A stretch of 64,000 nucleotides of DNA from DATLMR01 sp035634255 (GCA_035634255.1 DASQDI010000068.1:40471-104470); one strand, 5' to 3'. Positions 33,304 to 42,337 are shown, counted from the first letter of the stretch. Notes: a model not told the origin generated them from the sequence alone. Made by a program: numbers and translations.

Positions 33304-34884
33304 ATGAAATTCGCTTCTCGCATCTCCCGGCAAAGCGCGCGGGTCGTCGCAGTGCTCCTCCTCGCCCTCCCATTCTCGGGGGCGCAGACAGCCCGCACGC
33401 AAAAGCCCGCCTTAAGTAAGGAAGTCAAAGCCGCCCTCGACCGGGTCTCGGCGGAGTCTTTGAAAGGCCACCTCTCTTTCATCGCGTCCGATTTGCTCGA
33501 AGGGCGCAACACGCCTTCGCCGGGGCTCGACATAGCCGCGAGCTACATCGCGGCGCAGTTCCGCCGCGCGGGGCTTGAGCCGGTGGGGGACGACGGGTAC
33601 TACCAGACGGCGAACTGGCTCCTGATGGAGCGCGATGTAAAAGCATTCAACCTCGTCTTCGAGGATTCCGGTAAGGCCACTAGCGTCGGCATTGATCGCG
33701 TGAGCCTTCCCAACTCCGTCTCCGCGACGGTGTCGGGCGCGAGCCTCTTTAAGGTCGACTACAAAGACGCGGCCCTGCTCGCCGTGCTCCAGCCCTCTGA
33801 CATCGAAGGGAAGGCCGTGATTACGGACATACCGGACTTTCAGAGCGAGACGGGCGCGCGCCGCTCGGAGATTTTTCGAACCATGGGCGAGTTCGTCAAT
33901 AAGATTTCCGGTTTGAAGCCCGCGCTCGTGCTCTCCGTCAATCGGAGTAACCCGACTGGCACCGGGGCCGGCGCGGGCCGTCTGATCGATCCTGAAAACC
34001 GCCCGGCTGCCCCCCCCGCTTCCCGCATGGGCATCGTCTCCGTGCACGACCCTGAAGTCGTCAGGCTGTACGACTCTCTGAAGCCGGGCCTTTCAACCGC
34101 GACTGTTTCGGCCCGGCTCGGCGGGTTCGTCGAAAAGGGCGTCAAGCTGCGGAACGTGGTCGGCTTACTTCGGGGCTCCGACCCGGTCTTGAAGGACACC
34201 TATGTGCTCCTCACGGCCCACTACGACCACATAGGCGTGCGGCCTTTCGGGGAAGGGGACCGCATAAACAACGGGGCCAACGATGACGGCAGCGGCACCG
34301 TCTCCCTGATCGAGATCGCGTCGGCGCTCTCCCGGCTCAACCCTCGCCCGCGGCGCAGCATCCTGTTTATGGCCTTCTTCGGCGAAGAGAAAGGGCTGCT
34401 CGGGTCGCGTTACTATGGCCGCCACCCGGTATTCCCTATAGAGAAGACCGTGGCCGACGTAAACCTTGAGCAGGTGGGCCGCACCGACGACAGCGAGGGG
34501 CCGCAGGTCGGGACCGCCGCGCTCACGGGCTTCGATTACTCTGACGTGGGAACCATCTTCAAGACGGCGGGCGAGATGGTCGGAGTCAGGGTCTACAAGC
34601 ACGAGCGCAACAGCGACGCCTTTTTCAGCCGCAGCGATAATCAGGCGCTCGCGGACCAGGGGGTCCCCGCGCACACTCTGAGCGTCTCTTATAATTTCCC
34701 CGATTATCACGGCGTCGGCGACCACTGGGAGAAGATCGATTACGTCAACATGGAAAAGATCAACCGGTTGATCGCGCTCGGGCTGCTGATGATCGCGAAT
34801 AATAAAGAAGAGCCGAAGTGGAACGAGGCCAACCCCTCAGCGGCCCGTTACCTCAAGGCCTGGAGGGACCGCCGCGCGCAATAG
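33304..34884 (+). CDS. Secreted M28-family zinc aminopeptidase
   Basis: 526 residues with a signal peptide (VVAVLLLALPFSGAQTA). It has an inserted PA-like domain in the first half and then the M28 core. Zinc ligands and catalytic residues are recognisable: TAHYDHIG (His), NNGANDDGSG (bridging Asp), AFFGEEKGLLGS (catalytic Glu and Glu ligand), NLEQVGRTDD (Asp region) and NFPDYHGVGDHWEKIDY (His). M28 enzymes remove N-terminal residues from peptides, here probably in the periplasm or outside. It lies 21 bp after the SDR gene with AGGAG upstream, so it may share the transcript, though its job appears unrelated. Confidence 0.9.
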   Translation: MKFASRISRQSARVVAVLLLALPFSGAQTARTQKPALSKEVKAALDRVSAESLKGHLSFIASDLLEGRNTPSPGLDIAASYIAAQFRRAGLEPVGDDGYYQTANWLLMERDVKAFNLVFEDSGKATSVGIDRVSLPNSVSATVSGASLFKVDYKDAALLAVLQPSDIEGKAVITDIPDFQSETGARRSEIFRTMGEFVNKISGLKPALVLSVNRSNPTGTGAGAGRLIDPENRPAAPPASRMGIVSVHDPEVVRLYDSLKPGLSTATVSARLGGFVEKGVKLRNVVGLLRGSDPVLKDTYVLLTAHYDHIGVRPFGEGDRINNGANDDGSGTVSLIEIASALSRLNPRPRRSILFMAFFGEEKGLLGSRYYGRHPVFPIEKTVADVNLEQVGRTDDSEGPQVGTAALTGFDYSDVGTIFKTAGEMVGVRVYKHERNSDAFFSRSDNQALADQGVPAHTLSVSYNFPDYHGVGDHWEKIDYVNMEKINRLIALGLLMIANNKEEPKWNEANPSAARYLKAWRDRRAQ

Positions 34885-35189
34885 AGACGCGGCCCGCGCT
34901 CACGTTAATCATCCCAAACTATCTGCACAGATTGCTCCCGGACCTGCAATCGAAGCACATGGAGCCAGCGCCCCTGTCCTGTAATCCACACAGCCGGGCC
35001 TCGGACCCTATTTGAATTTCATACACAGCGATGCGTAACTGAAGCTGCCGCAACCGCGAGCGCCCGCCGGCAGGGAGTCGGGCGGCCCGATCCCATAGCG
35101 GCGCGCCAGTTGCTCTAGTGTCGAAGGGAATACGTGTGAAGTCGAAAGGCTGTAATATTAATAGAGCGCGGGTGAGGCACTAAAGCAGT
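34885..35189. other. Intergenic region before the VTT-domain gene
   Basis: About 305 bp without a credible gene. The right end (35145-35170) is AT-richer and includes TGTAATATT, a possible extended -10 for the downstream gene, without a good -35. No repeat arm or tRNA was found. Confidence 0.35.
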
Positions 35190-35822
35190 ATGCAATTGAA
35201 CTTTATTCTTTTATGGGAAATCTGGCGCACTCTGAGGCGTCTGGGCGGGCTGGGTCTTATTCTGATGGGTCTGGTCGATAGCTCCGTGATCCCGACTCCG
35301 GGAGGTCAGGACGCTCTGACTATAATGCTGGCGGCGGGAGAGAAGGACTGGTGGCCTTACTATGGCTTGATGGCCGCGCTAGGCTCGGTGCTCGGCGGGT
35401 ACGTGACGTATCGGCTCGGGCGCAAAGGCGGGGAGGAAGCTCTGGAGCAGCGCCTCTCCAAGCGCAAGCGCGAGCGCGTCAAACGGATATTCGAGAAGTG
35501 GGGATTCGGGGCGGTCTTTGTTCCGGCAATAATGCCGCCGCCCGTACCTATAAGCCCCTTCCTGCTGAGCGCGGGGGCGATGGACTACCCGATAAAGAAA
35601 TACCTGCTCGCTCTGTCGGCGGGGCGGGTCCTCAGGTTCGGTCTGGTCGCGTATTTTGCTTCGATATATGGGCGGCGGGTGCTGAGGTTCTTCGCCGATA
35701 ATTACATGACGGTCATCGTCGTGACGGTGAGCCTCGCCGTGATCGGGGTGGTGGTCTTCCTCGCTTATCGCGCGCGGCGCAAGAAGGCCGAGGACCATTC
35801 CCCCTCTCCGAGCCCAGGTTGA
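35190..35822 (+). CDS. DedA/VTT-domain membrane protein
   Basis: 210 residues. Re-entrant and membrane segments typical of the VTT (SNARE-associated/DedA) domain are seen: LGLILMGLVDSSVIPTPGGQ, GLMAALGSVLGGYVTYRLGR, then FGAVFVPAIMPPPVPISPFL and LLSAGAMDYPIKKYLLAL. The GxxxGxxxxYxxGR motif and the later Pro-rich re-entrant loop support it. DedA proteins move undecaprenyl phosphate or phospholipids across the membrane or maintain proton-motive force. The last 40 residues form a final TM helix and a basic tail. The short YqaA-like branch is possible. Confidence 0.85.
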   Translation: MQLNFILLWEIWRTLRRLGGLGLILMGLVDSSVIPTPGGQDALTIMLAAGEKDWWPYYGLMAALGSVLGGYVTYRLGRKGGEEALEQRLSKRKRERVKRIFEKWGFGAVFVPAIMPPPVPISPFLLSAGAMDYPIKKYLLALSAGRVLRFGLVAYFASIYGRRVLRFFADNYMTVIVVTVSLAVIGVVVFLAYRARRKKAEDHSPSPSPG

Positions 35823-35881
35823 TGCGTGAGATTGATGGCGGAGGGGACAGGGCTCGAACACTCTTAGAATTTCGAGCCCTT

Positions 35882-35890
35882 TGCTATACT
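35882..35890 (+). promoter_or_regulatory. Extended -10 promoter of the HNH gene
   Basis: TGCTATACT (TG at 35882-35883, TATACT at 35885-35890) lies only 6 bp before the GTG start at 35897. Transcription would begin at or next to the start codon, so the HNH mRNA is probably leaderless; no Shine-Dalgarno sequence is present. No convincing -35 is seen. Confidence 0.5.
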
Positions 35891-35896
35891 GCGCCG

Positions 35897-36429
35897 GTGA
35901 ATCCAAAGAGCTTGGAGATAAGAGAACGGTACATCGCGAACCCCAACAAATGTCTCACCTGTAATAAGCCGATTCTTCCTCAACCGGGGCAACGCCTTTT
36001 TAATGTACGTCAGAAAAAATTCTGTAATAGCTCCTGCGCGGCCTCCTTCAATAACCGTCTTTTTCCTAAGAAGAGATTGGCGAGAAAAATCTGTATAACG
36101 TGCCTTCAGGGATTCTCTCCTCACAACCACCGAATCAAAACCTGTACCGCGTGCCGACCAGCCCGCTCCAGGCCACGCAGGTTAGGTGATTTGACTAGGA
36201 AGGAGGTGAGTCGCGTAATCCTCGGTAGGCATGTGCTACGAGCTATGGTTAATCGACCTAAAGTCTGTGCCATCTGCGGGTATGACAAGTTTGTCGATGT
36301 TTGTCACATTAAGCCCGTGGCCTCTTTCCCGACACAAGCTAAGTTGAGAGAAATCAACGCGCCTGAGAATCTCGTTTATATGTGTCCGAATCATCACCGA
36401 GAATATGATCGTGGGCTCTTAAATCTCAA

Positions 36430-36439
<10 letters not shown>
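35897..36439 (+). CDS. Zinc-finger HNH endonuclease, 3' end inside tRNA-Ser
   Basis: 180 residues from GTG 35897 (MNPKSLEIRERYIANPNKCL). Cysteine pairs form zinc knuckles: CLTC with FCNSSC, and CITC with CTAC. The C-terminal HNH domain reads CAICG, DVCHIKPVASF, then PENLVYMCPNHHREYDRG, with the catalytic His-Asn-His set and two zinc-binding CxxC/CxxH pairs. It is a standalone nuclease of the homing or mobile type; no methyltransferase, integrase or intron is adjacent. Its GC content is clearly below its neighbours (26 of 60 bases at 36001-36060). The last codons (Asn-Gly-Gly-stop) are read from the 3' end of the opposing tRNA-Ser gene. Acquired DNA is likely; the target site is unknown. Confidence 0.85.
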
Positions 36440-36512
<73 letters not shown>

Positions 36513-36537
36513 CTATTTACTGAGTTGCAGACAAGAG

Positions 36538-36567
36538 AGTATAGGCGATGCCGCGTCGAGTTATCAA
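36538..36567 (-). promoter_or_regulatory. Sigma-70 promoter of tRNA-Ser
   Basis: On the minus strand TTGATA (36567-36562) and TATACT (36543-36538) are separated by 18 bp, 25 bp before the mature tRNA 5' end. Both hexamers are close to consensus. Confidence 0.75.
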
Positions 36568-36635
36568 GATGAGCCTGGATCAATATTGGGCGGTTATCCT
36601 GACCTCCGCGGTTGGGTAAACAGGAAGACGCGGGC

Positions 36636-36679
36636 AAAAAAATAACGGAAGAGGCACTCGGGCGAGTTTCCCTTCCGTT
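36636..36679 (-). terminator. Strong Rho-independent terminator on the minus strand
   Basis: On the minus strand AACGGAAG (36679-36672) pairs with CTTCCGTT (36651-36644). An inner stem ACTC-GCCC-GAGT lies between them, and A then seven Ts follow (36642-36636). The transcript it ends must come from the AT-rich region to the right; the tRNA promoter begins only downstream of it. On the plus strand it is followed by only four Ts. Confidence 0.75.
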
Positions 36680-36729
36680 TTCTGCGTCCCTTCAATGGTT
36701 GTGTCCCTCAACCAGAGAAGAAGAGGAGG

Positions 36730-36906
36730 TTATTTGACAGCCACAATCCAAATTCCCTCATGGTTGCCGAGTTGACGGGACAATACCATAACTATTAGTT
36801 CCAATAATACCGTCGTCTCTCTAAAAGCAAAGAAAAGTATCACCGCGACCCGCCCGTAAACTTCGGTTTTCAATACAGTAAGCTGGAATACCAATATATT
36901 GGGCAT
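36730..36906 (-). CDS. Candidate small hydrophobic protein or ncRNA locus in AT-rich island
   Basis: An open frame of 58 codons from ATG 36906 to TAA 36730 encodes a peptide with one hydrophobic stretch (RVAVILFFAFRETTVLLELI) and the C-terminus RQLGNHEGIWIVAVK. It ends 51 bp before a strong minus-strand terminator, so this strand is probably transcribed. The region is far poorer in GC than its surroundings (19 of 60 at 36781-36840). A 12-bp palindrome CCAATATATTGG (36891-36902) abuts the start codon. No ribosome binding site is visible and I recognise no family. A structured non-coding RNA (hairpin GGTTG…CAACC at about 36698-36714) is an alternative. Confidence 0.3.
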   Translation of the reverse strand: MPNILVFQLTVLKTEVYGRVAVILFFAFRETTVLLELIVMVLSRQLGNHEGIWIVAVK

Positions 36907-37406
36907 GAGCCGGTACTAGTGCGACGAACGTTACCCCATGATGGGTTTGGGGCGGGAATCCTGTTTCAGGGGCGAAAAAGAGACGCCTTCAGGGGTCGCG
37001 CGAAGGGCGAGATGGCGGGCAGGGCAGCCATAAAAAGATTGCGGAGCCGCGGATTTTTTGAAAAAGCAAGAGCAGGCAAGGGTAGAGAATCGCCCGGCCC
37101 TCAATTTTCCGCGCCCGCGAACGGGCAACGCTTTTCGCGCGGGAACATCAAAGTCGTCGCGCGAACTGTCAGCCTCGGGCCCTCTGGAAAGGCGGGCGGC
37201 CATTATGTAATTACTTTTTACAACAGGCGGGTTGTGTTATTATGCGCGCGATAGCGGAACTGATTAACCGTCCCTTACCGGAGCCCGTCGCTGCTGGCCT
37301 TACCTGATCGGGACCGCGTTTCAGATAAGAACCGCGCCGGGAATATGTCTAAACTCTCTGTCGGAACAAGCGGGTGAGCACCTGAACCCTGAGTCGTAGA
37401 GGTAAT
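36907..37406. other. Intergenic region with candidate promoter before the DUF3352-like gene
   Basis: About 500 bp. Open frames here on both strands have poor composition (Arg/Gly-rich shadows) and no start signals, so I call no gene. Near the right side TTTACA (37217-37222) and TATTAT (37238-37243) lie 15 bp apart with TG before the -10; this could drive the gene at 37407, leaving a 5' leader of about 155 nt. No known riboswitch was recognised in it. Confidence 0.35.
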
Positions 37407-39977
37407 ATGAGCATGAAATCATCGCACCGCGTGAGGGAGGGCCTTTCGCTGGCCATTCTCTTCATACTGATAGCGCCCGTCCTCATACCCTATCAGGTGA
37501 TAGCAGCCCCTCGGGTCCCGGAGCATGCTCGGGGCTCCGTCGCGCAACAGGGTGATCCCGAAGAAGAGTCGGCGACTTTGGACAGCCTGCTCCCGGCCGA
37601 GAGCTACGCCCTTTACGGCGAAGTGCGAAACGTGGGGCAGCAGATCATGTCGGGCGGTTTCAGAAGCGTATTCGAGACTCTGCTGCCGCTGATGGGCGAA
37701 GTGCCGAAGGAGTTGTCCCGGACCATAATGTTCGCCTCGGCGCATGCGAAGGAGCTGTCGCAGTCCCGCATGGTCCTGGCCACCATGCCCACCCGCCGGG
37801 ATATTCCTCCGGCGTTCATAGCTATCGAACTCTCTTCTTCGGAAGTCGCCAGGGAGTTCGAGCCTGATTTCAAAGAGTTCTTGACATCTCTGCTTATGCC
37901 CGTGCCGTCGCCTGCTCCGGCGGGCTCAGGCAAAGGCTCTGACACTGCCGACGCGCAACAGTCCGGGCCCGCGCCTTTCTTCATCAAGAGAATGGGCCGG
38001 GTCGTGGCCTTCTCGAATATGCCCTTCACCCTCAAGCAACTCAGGCCGGAGGGTCAAAAGCTTCTCTCCGACGACCAGTACTTTCGGGACGCGCGCGCTC
38101 ATTTTGCTTCGGAAGACCTGTTCGTCTATTATGACAGCGCCCAGTACGCGCGGGCATCGAAGCGGGCGTATGAAGAAGTCACGAAGGCGGAAGCAACAGA
38201 AGTGACGCCGGACCTGGGCCGCCCCCGCATCCCGGCGCAGGCCTCTCCGGGAACTCCCCTGATAACCGGCGAGTTCGTCGTGGAGGAAGAAGCGCCCGCC
38301 CCTCCGACTCCTGAAGAGGAGAAGCCGGAGAAGAAAGAAGAGTCTGAAAAGAAAGATGGGGCCGAGAAGAAACAGGAGCCCGCGAAAGCTGCTGCGACGC
38401 CTGCCGCCGCGCCCGCGACGAAAGGCGAGCCTCATGCTACGGCTCCTGCCGATCACAAAAAGATAGAGGAAGAGGCGGCCTTGATCGTCAGGCAATCGCT
38501 GCCACCGGACCTGCCGACTCCGCCCCCGCCGCCGGCCGACTCGGGCCCTTCGAACGGCATGCAGATCTTCGACATGATGATGAACACGATCTTCAGCGGA
38601 ATGTCGAGCCAGCAGGTCGAATCCTACGAGTCGATAGGGCTCGGGCTCGCGTTCGAAGGAGATACTTTTGCCGTTCGCGCCCTCTTCCTAAGTTCTCCGG
38701 GCGCGCAGGTCGCCGCAATTCCTTTCCTGCCGTTCCTCGTCTCCGGCCCGCCCATCTCGCTCGCGGCGGCCAATTATATGCCGTCGGACGCGGAGATATT
38801 CGTGAGCGGCTCTCTGGACATTCCGCGAATTTTCGGCGAGTTTTATCCGGCTCTCGGCAATGTGAGCCCCTCTCAGGGTGGCCCTAAAACGGCGTCCGGA
38901 GCGAGGGGCCGGAGGAGACAGCCGGAAGTGAGCAACACCTTTGAAGCGCGGGTCGCCGCCTTTGAAAAGAAGCGCCGCGTTAAGATAAGAGAAGAGTTGC
39001 TCCCGGCTGTCGGCAACGAAGTGGCCCTGGCCTTGCCCGCGCGCGCTTTCTCCGGCCAGGGCGCGCCCGCCGCGCCCGAGCAGGCGACCGCGCAGATCGG
39101 GCCTATGTTAGTTATATCGATTCAAAATAAGCCGCTCTTGCGGCCGCACATCCCGGCCGTGCTCGAACTGTTCGATATCATTAAACCCGGAGAGAAGGTC
39201 GCGATTGAGAAGCGGGGCGAGATCGAGATCAATCGTTACGCGAGCGCGTCGTTCGCGCTGGTGGATGATTTCCTGATAGCCGCGCAGGACGTGAGGGACG
39301 TTCGCCGTGCGCTCGACGCTCGCTCGCGCGGCGAAACGCTCGGGGCCAGCAAAGAGTTCCGCGACTACGCGCGGTGGCAGCCGCGCCACCTGCTGAACCA
39401 GCTTCACGTTTCAAGCTCGATCATGAAAGGCGTGCTCGACGACGCGAGGAAGGCGGCCGCCAAAGGGGATGACCGCACGAAAGACTTTTTCGCCCAGCTC
39501 AACTTCGCGCCCGAGCCGATCTCTTACGCGGCGTCCATGGAAGTGCTCGGCGCTCAGCATGAGATTCGCTTGCCGAAAAACCTGATCGTCACCTTAATCG
39601 CTTCCATGCTCGTCTCGGCGAATCAGTCTATCGTGCCGAGAAACGAGATGAACGCGAAGAGCATGCTGTCAATGGTGAATGCATTTCAGGAGATGCATTA
39701 CATGGAGCACGGGCGCTACGCGACGCCGGAGGAGCTTAAGAAAGTAGGGCCGGATATAGAGGCGAGTTCAGAAAGTTCAGGGTACCGGTTCGAGCTCGTG
39801 GTCGGGGGAGGAAAGTACCATGCCACGGCGACGCCGATAGAGTATGGCAAGACCGGCAGGCTCTCTTTTTATACCGACGAGACGGGCGTGGTCAGAGAAG
39901 GCGACCACGGCGGAGGCCGGGCCTCCGCGCAGGACAAGGCCGTGGAGGGCTTTCCGAATAACTCGAATCGGCGATGA
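37407..39977 (+). CDS. Large exported DUF3352-like protein with pseudopilin-like C-terminal domain
   Basis: 856 residues with a signal peptide (LSLAILFILIAPVLIPYQVIA); AGAGG precedes ATG 37407. Residues 50-280 and 390-750 resemble DUF3352-type proteins (LLPAESYALYGEVRNVGQQI, VDDFLIAAQDVRDVRRALDA). A low-complexity Glu/Lys/Pro/Ala linker (EEEKPEKKEESEKKDGAEKK and following, about 290-345) splits the two halves. The last 105 residues (MNAKSMLSMVNAFQEMHYME, then HGRYATPEELKKVG and GYRFELVVGGGKYHATATP) look like the soluble domain of a type II secretion pseudopilin or type IV pilin, lacking its own prepilin leader. It is probably a periplasmic or surface protein; function unknown. Confidence 0.65.
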   Translation: MSMKSSHRVREGLSLAILFILIAPVLIPYQVIAAPRVPEHARGSVAQQGDPEEESATLDSLLPAESYALYGEVRNVGQQIMSGGFRSVFETLLPLMGEVPKELSRTIMFASAHAKELSQSRMVLATMPTRRDIPPAFIAIELSSSEVAREFEPDFKEFLTSLLMPVPSPAPAGSGKGSDTADAQQSGPAPFFIKRMGRVVAFSNMPFTLKQLRPEGQKLLSDDQYFRDARAHFASEDLFVYYDSAQYARASKRAYEEVTKAEATEVTPDLGRPRIPAQASPGTPLITGEFVVEEEAPAPPTPEEEKPEKKEESEKKDGAEKKQEPAKAAATPAAAPATKGEPHATAPADHKKIEEEAALIVRQSLPPDLPTPPPPPADSGPSNGMQIFDMMMNTIFSGMSSQQVESYESIGLGLAFEGDTFAVRALFLSSPGAQVAAIPFLPFLVSGPPISLAAANYMPSDAEIFVSGSLDIPRIFGEFYPALGNVSPSQGGPKTASGARGRRRQPEVSNTFEARVAAFEKKRRVKIREELLPAVGNEVALALPARAFSGQGAPAAPEQATAQIGPMLVISIQNKPLLRPHIPAVLELFDIIKPGEKVAIEKRGEIEINRYASASFALVDDFLIAAQDVRDVRRALDARSRGETLGASKEFRDYARWQPRHLLNQLHVSSSIMKGVLDDARKAAAKGDDRTKDFFAQLNFAPEPISYAASMEVLGAQHEIRLPKNLIVTLIASMLVSANQSIVPRNEMNAKSMLSMVNAFQEMHYMEHGRYATPEELKKVGPDIEASSESSGYRFELVVGGGKYHATATPIEYGKTGRLSFYTDETGVVREGDHGGGRASAQDKAVEGFPNNSNRR

Positions 39978-40056
39978 GAGAAGGGGCATGCGGGGAGAAC
40001 TTCGAAGGCTTCGCGGGCGCGCGGAGTCTGTCCCCCGACCGCCGGCTCGCCCCGGC

Positions 40057-41589
40057 TCACGCTATCTTTCTCAGGCCCCATCGGTAGAGCACTTTCGCGA
40101 GTGTCCTGAAGCGGTTCTGCCATTTTTCGGTGTACGGGTACCACCACCAGTCGCTTTTCAGAGGCAGCATGTCCCAGTTGATGTGCTTCATTTTGACGAA
40201 CTCGAAAAGGCCGGCGCTGCCGTGCGTCACTCCCGTGCCGCTCTCTTTCACGCCGAACCACGGGGTCCGCGCGGCCCCATGGGTGTAGAGCGCGTCGTTT
40301 ATGATGACGGTGCCCGCTTCGATCTTTCTAGCGATGCGCCTCCCGCGCTCGTTATCTCCGGTCCAGACTGAAGCGAGCAGGCCGTAGCGCGTGCTGTTGG
40401 CTTCGCGTATCGCTTCCGCCTCGTCCTTGACCACCATGATCGGCAGCACCGGCCCGAAGGTCTCTTCCGTCATCACGCTCATCGAGCTGTTCACGTCCAC
40501 TAGCACCGTGGGCTCGAAGAAATACCCGCCCAGGTCCTCGCGGCGGCGCGCGCCGACGAGCACCCGCGCGCCCTTCGCCACCGCGTCCGCGACCTGCTCG
40601 CTCACGACGTTCAACTGGTTCTCGTTGGCGAGCGGCCCAACGTCCACCGAGCAATCCGACGTGGGCGGGCCGAGCCGCAGCTTCTTCACCTCTTCGACCA
40701 CGGCCGATATGAACTTCTCCGCGATGGGCTCCATCACGTAGAGCCTCTCGACCGACGCGCAGACCTGCCCGCAGTTGACGAACGCGCCCCAGACCGCGCC
40801 CTTCACCGTGCGCTCGAACAGGGCGTCCTCGCAGACGATCATCGGGTCCTTCCCCCCGAGCTCAAGGACCACGGGCTTCAGCCGCTTCGCGGCGCTTTCG
40901 GCGATCTTCTTCCCGGTGCGGATCGAGCCCGTGAAGAATACCTTGTCCACGGAGGATTCGACCAAGGCCGCGCCCGTCGTCCCGTCGCCCTGCACGACTT
41001 CGAGCACCCCCTCCGGGAACCCGGCGGCGGCGAACAGCCTCCTGATCGCGTCCCCGACCAGGGGCGTGAACTCCGACGGCTTGAGCACGACCGCGTTGCC
41101 CGCCATCACCGCCATGACCACCTCCCCCACGGGGATCGAGAAGGGGAAGTTCCAGGGGCTTATGACCCCGACCACCCCGAGCGGCTCGTAGGTTATCATC
41201 GAGCGCTTGTTGCGGAAGACGGCGAGGGTGAACCTCTCGTCGCGCAGTATCCGCTCCGACTTCGCGGCGTAGTGGCTCATCAGGTCCATCACCATGAACA
41301 CTTCGGTCGTGAGCGCCTCGAACTTCGGCTTGCCCGTCTCGTCGGAGATTATGTTGATGATCTCGTTCTGCCTCTCGTAAAGCATCCGCCGCAGCTTCAA
41401 AACGTACCGCGCGCGGTTCCGGAACGAGAGCGCGGCCCACGCGGGCTGGGCCGCGCGGGCGCGGGCCACCGCCGCCTCCACGTCCGGACCTGTGCCGAGG
41501 CGGAAGCGCCCGAGCTCTTCGAGCGTTGCGGGATTGAGGGAGACTACCTCGCTATGACGTGCGTCGGCGACTGACACCTTTGCATTCAT
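40057..41589 (-). CDS. NAD(P)-dependent aldehyde dehydrogenase
   Basis: 510 residues; AAGGAG precedes ATG 41589. VVGVISPWNFPFSIPVGEVV, FTGSIRTGKKIAESAAKRL, VVLELGGKDPMIV (general-base Glu) and NCGQVCASVERLYV (nucleophile Cys near residue 277) show an active enzyme. EETFGPVLPIMVVKDEAEAI and VTHGSAGLFEFVKMKHINWD close the fold. The order and the FEFVKMKHI ending resemble the succinate-semialdehyde/long-chain (YwdH/AldH3-like) branch, but the substrate is open. The C-terminal 25 residues (WYPYTEKWQNRFRTLAKVLY) may form an amphipathic membrane-associating tail. It is convergent with the upstream 856-residue gene. Confidence 0.9.
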   Translation of the reverse strand: MNAKVSVADARHSEVVSLNPATLEELGRFRLGTGPDVEAAVARARAAQPAWAALSFRNRARYVLKLRRMLYERQNEIINIISDETGKPKFEALTTEVFMVMDLMSHYAAKSERILRDERFTLAVFRNKRSMITYEPLGVVGVISPWNFPFSIPVGEVVMAVMAGNAVVLKPSEFTPLVGDAIRRLFAAAGFPEGVLEVVQGDGTTGAALVESSVDKVFFTGSIRTGKKIAESAAKRLKPVVLELGGKDPMIVCEDALFERTVKGAVWGAFVNCGQVCASVERLYVMEPIAEKFISAVVEEVKKLRLGPPTSDCSVDVGPLANENQLNVVSEQVADAVAKGARVLVGARRREDLGGYFFEPTVLVDVNSSMSVMTEETFGPVLPIMVVKDEAEAIREANSTRYGLLASVWTGDNERGRRIARKIEAGTVIINDALYTHGAARTPWFGVKESGTGVTHGSAGLFEFVKMKHINWDMLPLKSDWWWYPYTEKWQNRFRTLAKVLYRWGLRKIA

Positions 41590-41677
41590 GGACCACTCCT
41601 TATTGCTTCTTCCATTCTGTTAAATCAGCAACTGTCGGCGCGGCGGAGGTGCTCGGCCCCCGCTTCGGTGACTAACC

Positions 41678-42337
41678 TCAACCGTCCCCTGTTTTTTTAT
41701 GTTGTGCGAGCACTTTAACTAAATCCACGGGTAAGTCAAGCGCAAGATGAGGGGATTCGGCCATGAGCCTCTCGCGGCTGGCCCCGCCCCACATCGCGGC
41801 GGCGGTGTAGGTCCCGGCCCGGTGGCCCATCAAAATGTCGGCGGGGCTGTCGCCGATCACGAGAGTGTTTCGCGGGTCCGCGCCCAGGTCGCTCATCGCG
41901 CGGAGCACCCCGTCTGGCGCGGGCTTCGGGTGTGGCACGTCGTCCCCCCAGACGGCCGAGTGGAAGAGCGGGCGCAGTCCCGTGATGTCCAGCTCGATCT
42001 CCCCGGCCCTGCGCGGTTTCAGGGAGACGATGGCCGTGCGCGCCCGGCGCTCGTTGAGGTGTTCGAGCAGCTCGAAGATCCCGTCGTAGGCGATCAGGTG
42101 GTGGTGATGGTTGGCGTAGTAGAACTCCTCGAAGCTGACCAGCATCTCTTCCAGCATCTCTTCGGAGTACCTGCGGAGCACTTCCTGAGGGGTCATGTTC
42201 CAGAAGTCGCGGAATTCGGAGTCGTCGATCTCGAGGCCCGTGTGCAGCCTGATCGAATGCCCGAAGGCTTCGCGGTAGGCGCGCTCGGAGTGGGCGAGCG
42301 TGCCGTCGAAGTCGAATATGAAGCAGTCGAGGTCCAT
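41678..42337 (-). CDS. HAD-family hydrolase, phosphoglycolate phosphatase-like
   Basis: 219 residues. Motif I FIFDFDGTLAHSERAYREAF has the nucleophile Asp and acid/base Asp. Motif II is IVSLKPRRAGEIEL, with Ser and the downstream Lys region; motif III/IV is LVIGDSPADILMGHRAGTYT, with the Asp pair replaced by Asp-Ser-Pro-Ala-Asp as in Gph/PGMB-type enzymes. The helical cap (EIDDSEFRDFWNMTPQEVL) marks subclass I. It probably removes phosphate from a small metabolite. No ribosome binding site is obvious; a weak GC-rich hairpin lies just upstream. Confidence 0.85.
   Translation of the reverse strand: MDLDCFIFDFDGTLAHSERAYREAFGHSIRLHTGLEIDDSEFRDFWNMTPQEVLRRYSEEMLEEMLVSFEEFYYANHHHHLIAYDGIFELLEHLNERRARTAIVSLKPRRAGEIELDITGLRPLFHSAVWGDDVPHPKPAPDGVLRAMSDLGADPRNTLVIGDSPADILMGHRAGTYTAAAMWGGASRERLMAESPHLALDLPVDLVKVLAQHKKTGDG

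Noticed and set aside
34885..35189. Possible riboswitch before the DedA/VTT gene
   Set aside because: No known riboswitch core or paired architecture could be recognised by eye.
36919..37254. Overlapping open frames on both strands right of the AT-rich island
   Set aside because: Arg/Gly-rich, no start signals, no domain; typical of GC-rich noncoding DNA.
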